The notes beneath the pieces are model-generated. The model saw nothing but the letters and a program-made list of their open reading frames with translations. It was not told the DNA's origin and searched no databases. From the NCBI RefSeq assembly GCF_013303125.1, contig NZ_JABTTE010000021.1:1-64000 (forward strand): 64,000 nt of DNA. The letters run 5' to 3'. A program made the position numbers and the translations under genes. This document shows positions 63,943 to 64,000 of this stretch, in pieces. Source of the DNA: Calidifontibacillus erzurumensis (GTDB taxonomy: Bacteria > Bacillota > Bacilli > Bacillales > Bacillaceae_J). How positions within the stretch are numbered: position 1 is the stretch's first letter; the number at the start of each line of letters is the position of its first letter.

Positions 63943-64000
63943 AATATCTTGTTGGATAGGTTTTATTTAGGGAAAAAATTTCTAATTGAAGGAGCAGGTG

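Overview
The window looks like a chromosomal segment of a low-GC Bacillaceae bacterium, possibly a moderately thermophilic spore former. The evidence is the protein content: a YfkD-like secreted protein, the spore-cortex delta-lactam deacetylase PdaA and the RNA methyltransferase RlmD in a B. subtilis yfj/yfk-like neighbourhood, with strong AGGAGG ribosome sites and frequent TTG/GTG starts. The species cannot be fixed from the sequence alone.

Layout. (1) 1-12.6 kb is ordinary chromosome. It carries a P1B-4 metal-efflux ATPase with a Fur/PerR-type box, small Bacillus proteins, a sulfide:quinone oxidoreductase divergent from a multi-spanning membrane protein with three CsoR/CstR-like operators between them, an RDD protein, YfkD, class I fumarase, PdaA and RlmD. 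(2) At 12.6 kb, directly after rlmD, an accessory region begins with a large serine recombinase. From 12.6 to 30 kb, recombinase genes and remnants on the minus strand bracket a type I restriction-modification locus (hsdM-hsdS-hsdR) with a HEPN-domain protein. One recombinase gene carries an in-frame stop and an IS66-family insertion with an exact 8-bp target duplication. (3) 30.6-35.0 kb holds a SIR2-HerA anti-phage pair followed by an EEP-family nuclease and an unknown small protein. (4) 35.1-46 kb is a scrapyard: IS21-like terminal repeats, several frameshifted genes (P-loop kinase, MBL-fold protein, membrane protein), an S41 peptidase of unlike base composition, a DarT-like toxin cut by an IS3 remnant, another large serine recombinase, a PD-(D/E)xK protein, an HNH protein, and a decayed second copy of the HEPN gene. 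(5) 46-49.5 kb has a lipoprotein and a secreted SdrD-B-like protein. (6) 49.6-57.2 kb is a complete Wadjet plasmid-defence operon in the order jetD-jetA-jetB-jetC. (7) 57.3-64 kb has a GrpB fragment, a short-chain dehydrogenase, a symmetrical non-coding palindromic structure, and a five-gene cluster: Nudix hydrolase, SRA-like/HNH nuclease, nuclease-helicase (DUF2075), an unknown protein and a seven-repeat RCC1-like protein.

The genes from 12.6 kb onwards read as a defence island assembled by repeated mobile-element traffic. Type I restriction and the SRA-HNH set would target DNA by its modification state, Wadjet would target plasmids, and SIR2-HerA would act by NAD depletion. The most likely undescribed unit is the terminal Nudix/SRA-HNH/helicase/RCC1 cluster. 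The EEP plus small-protein addition to SIR2-HerA and the HEPN gene attached to the type I system come next.
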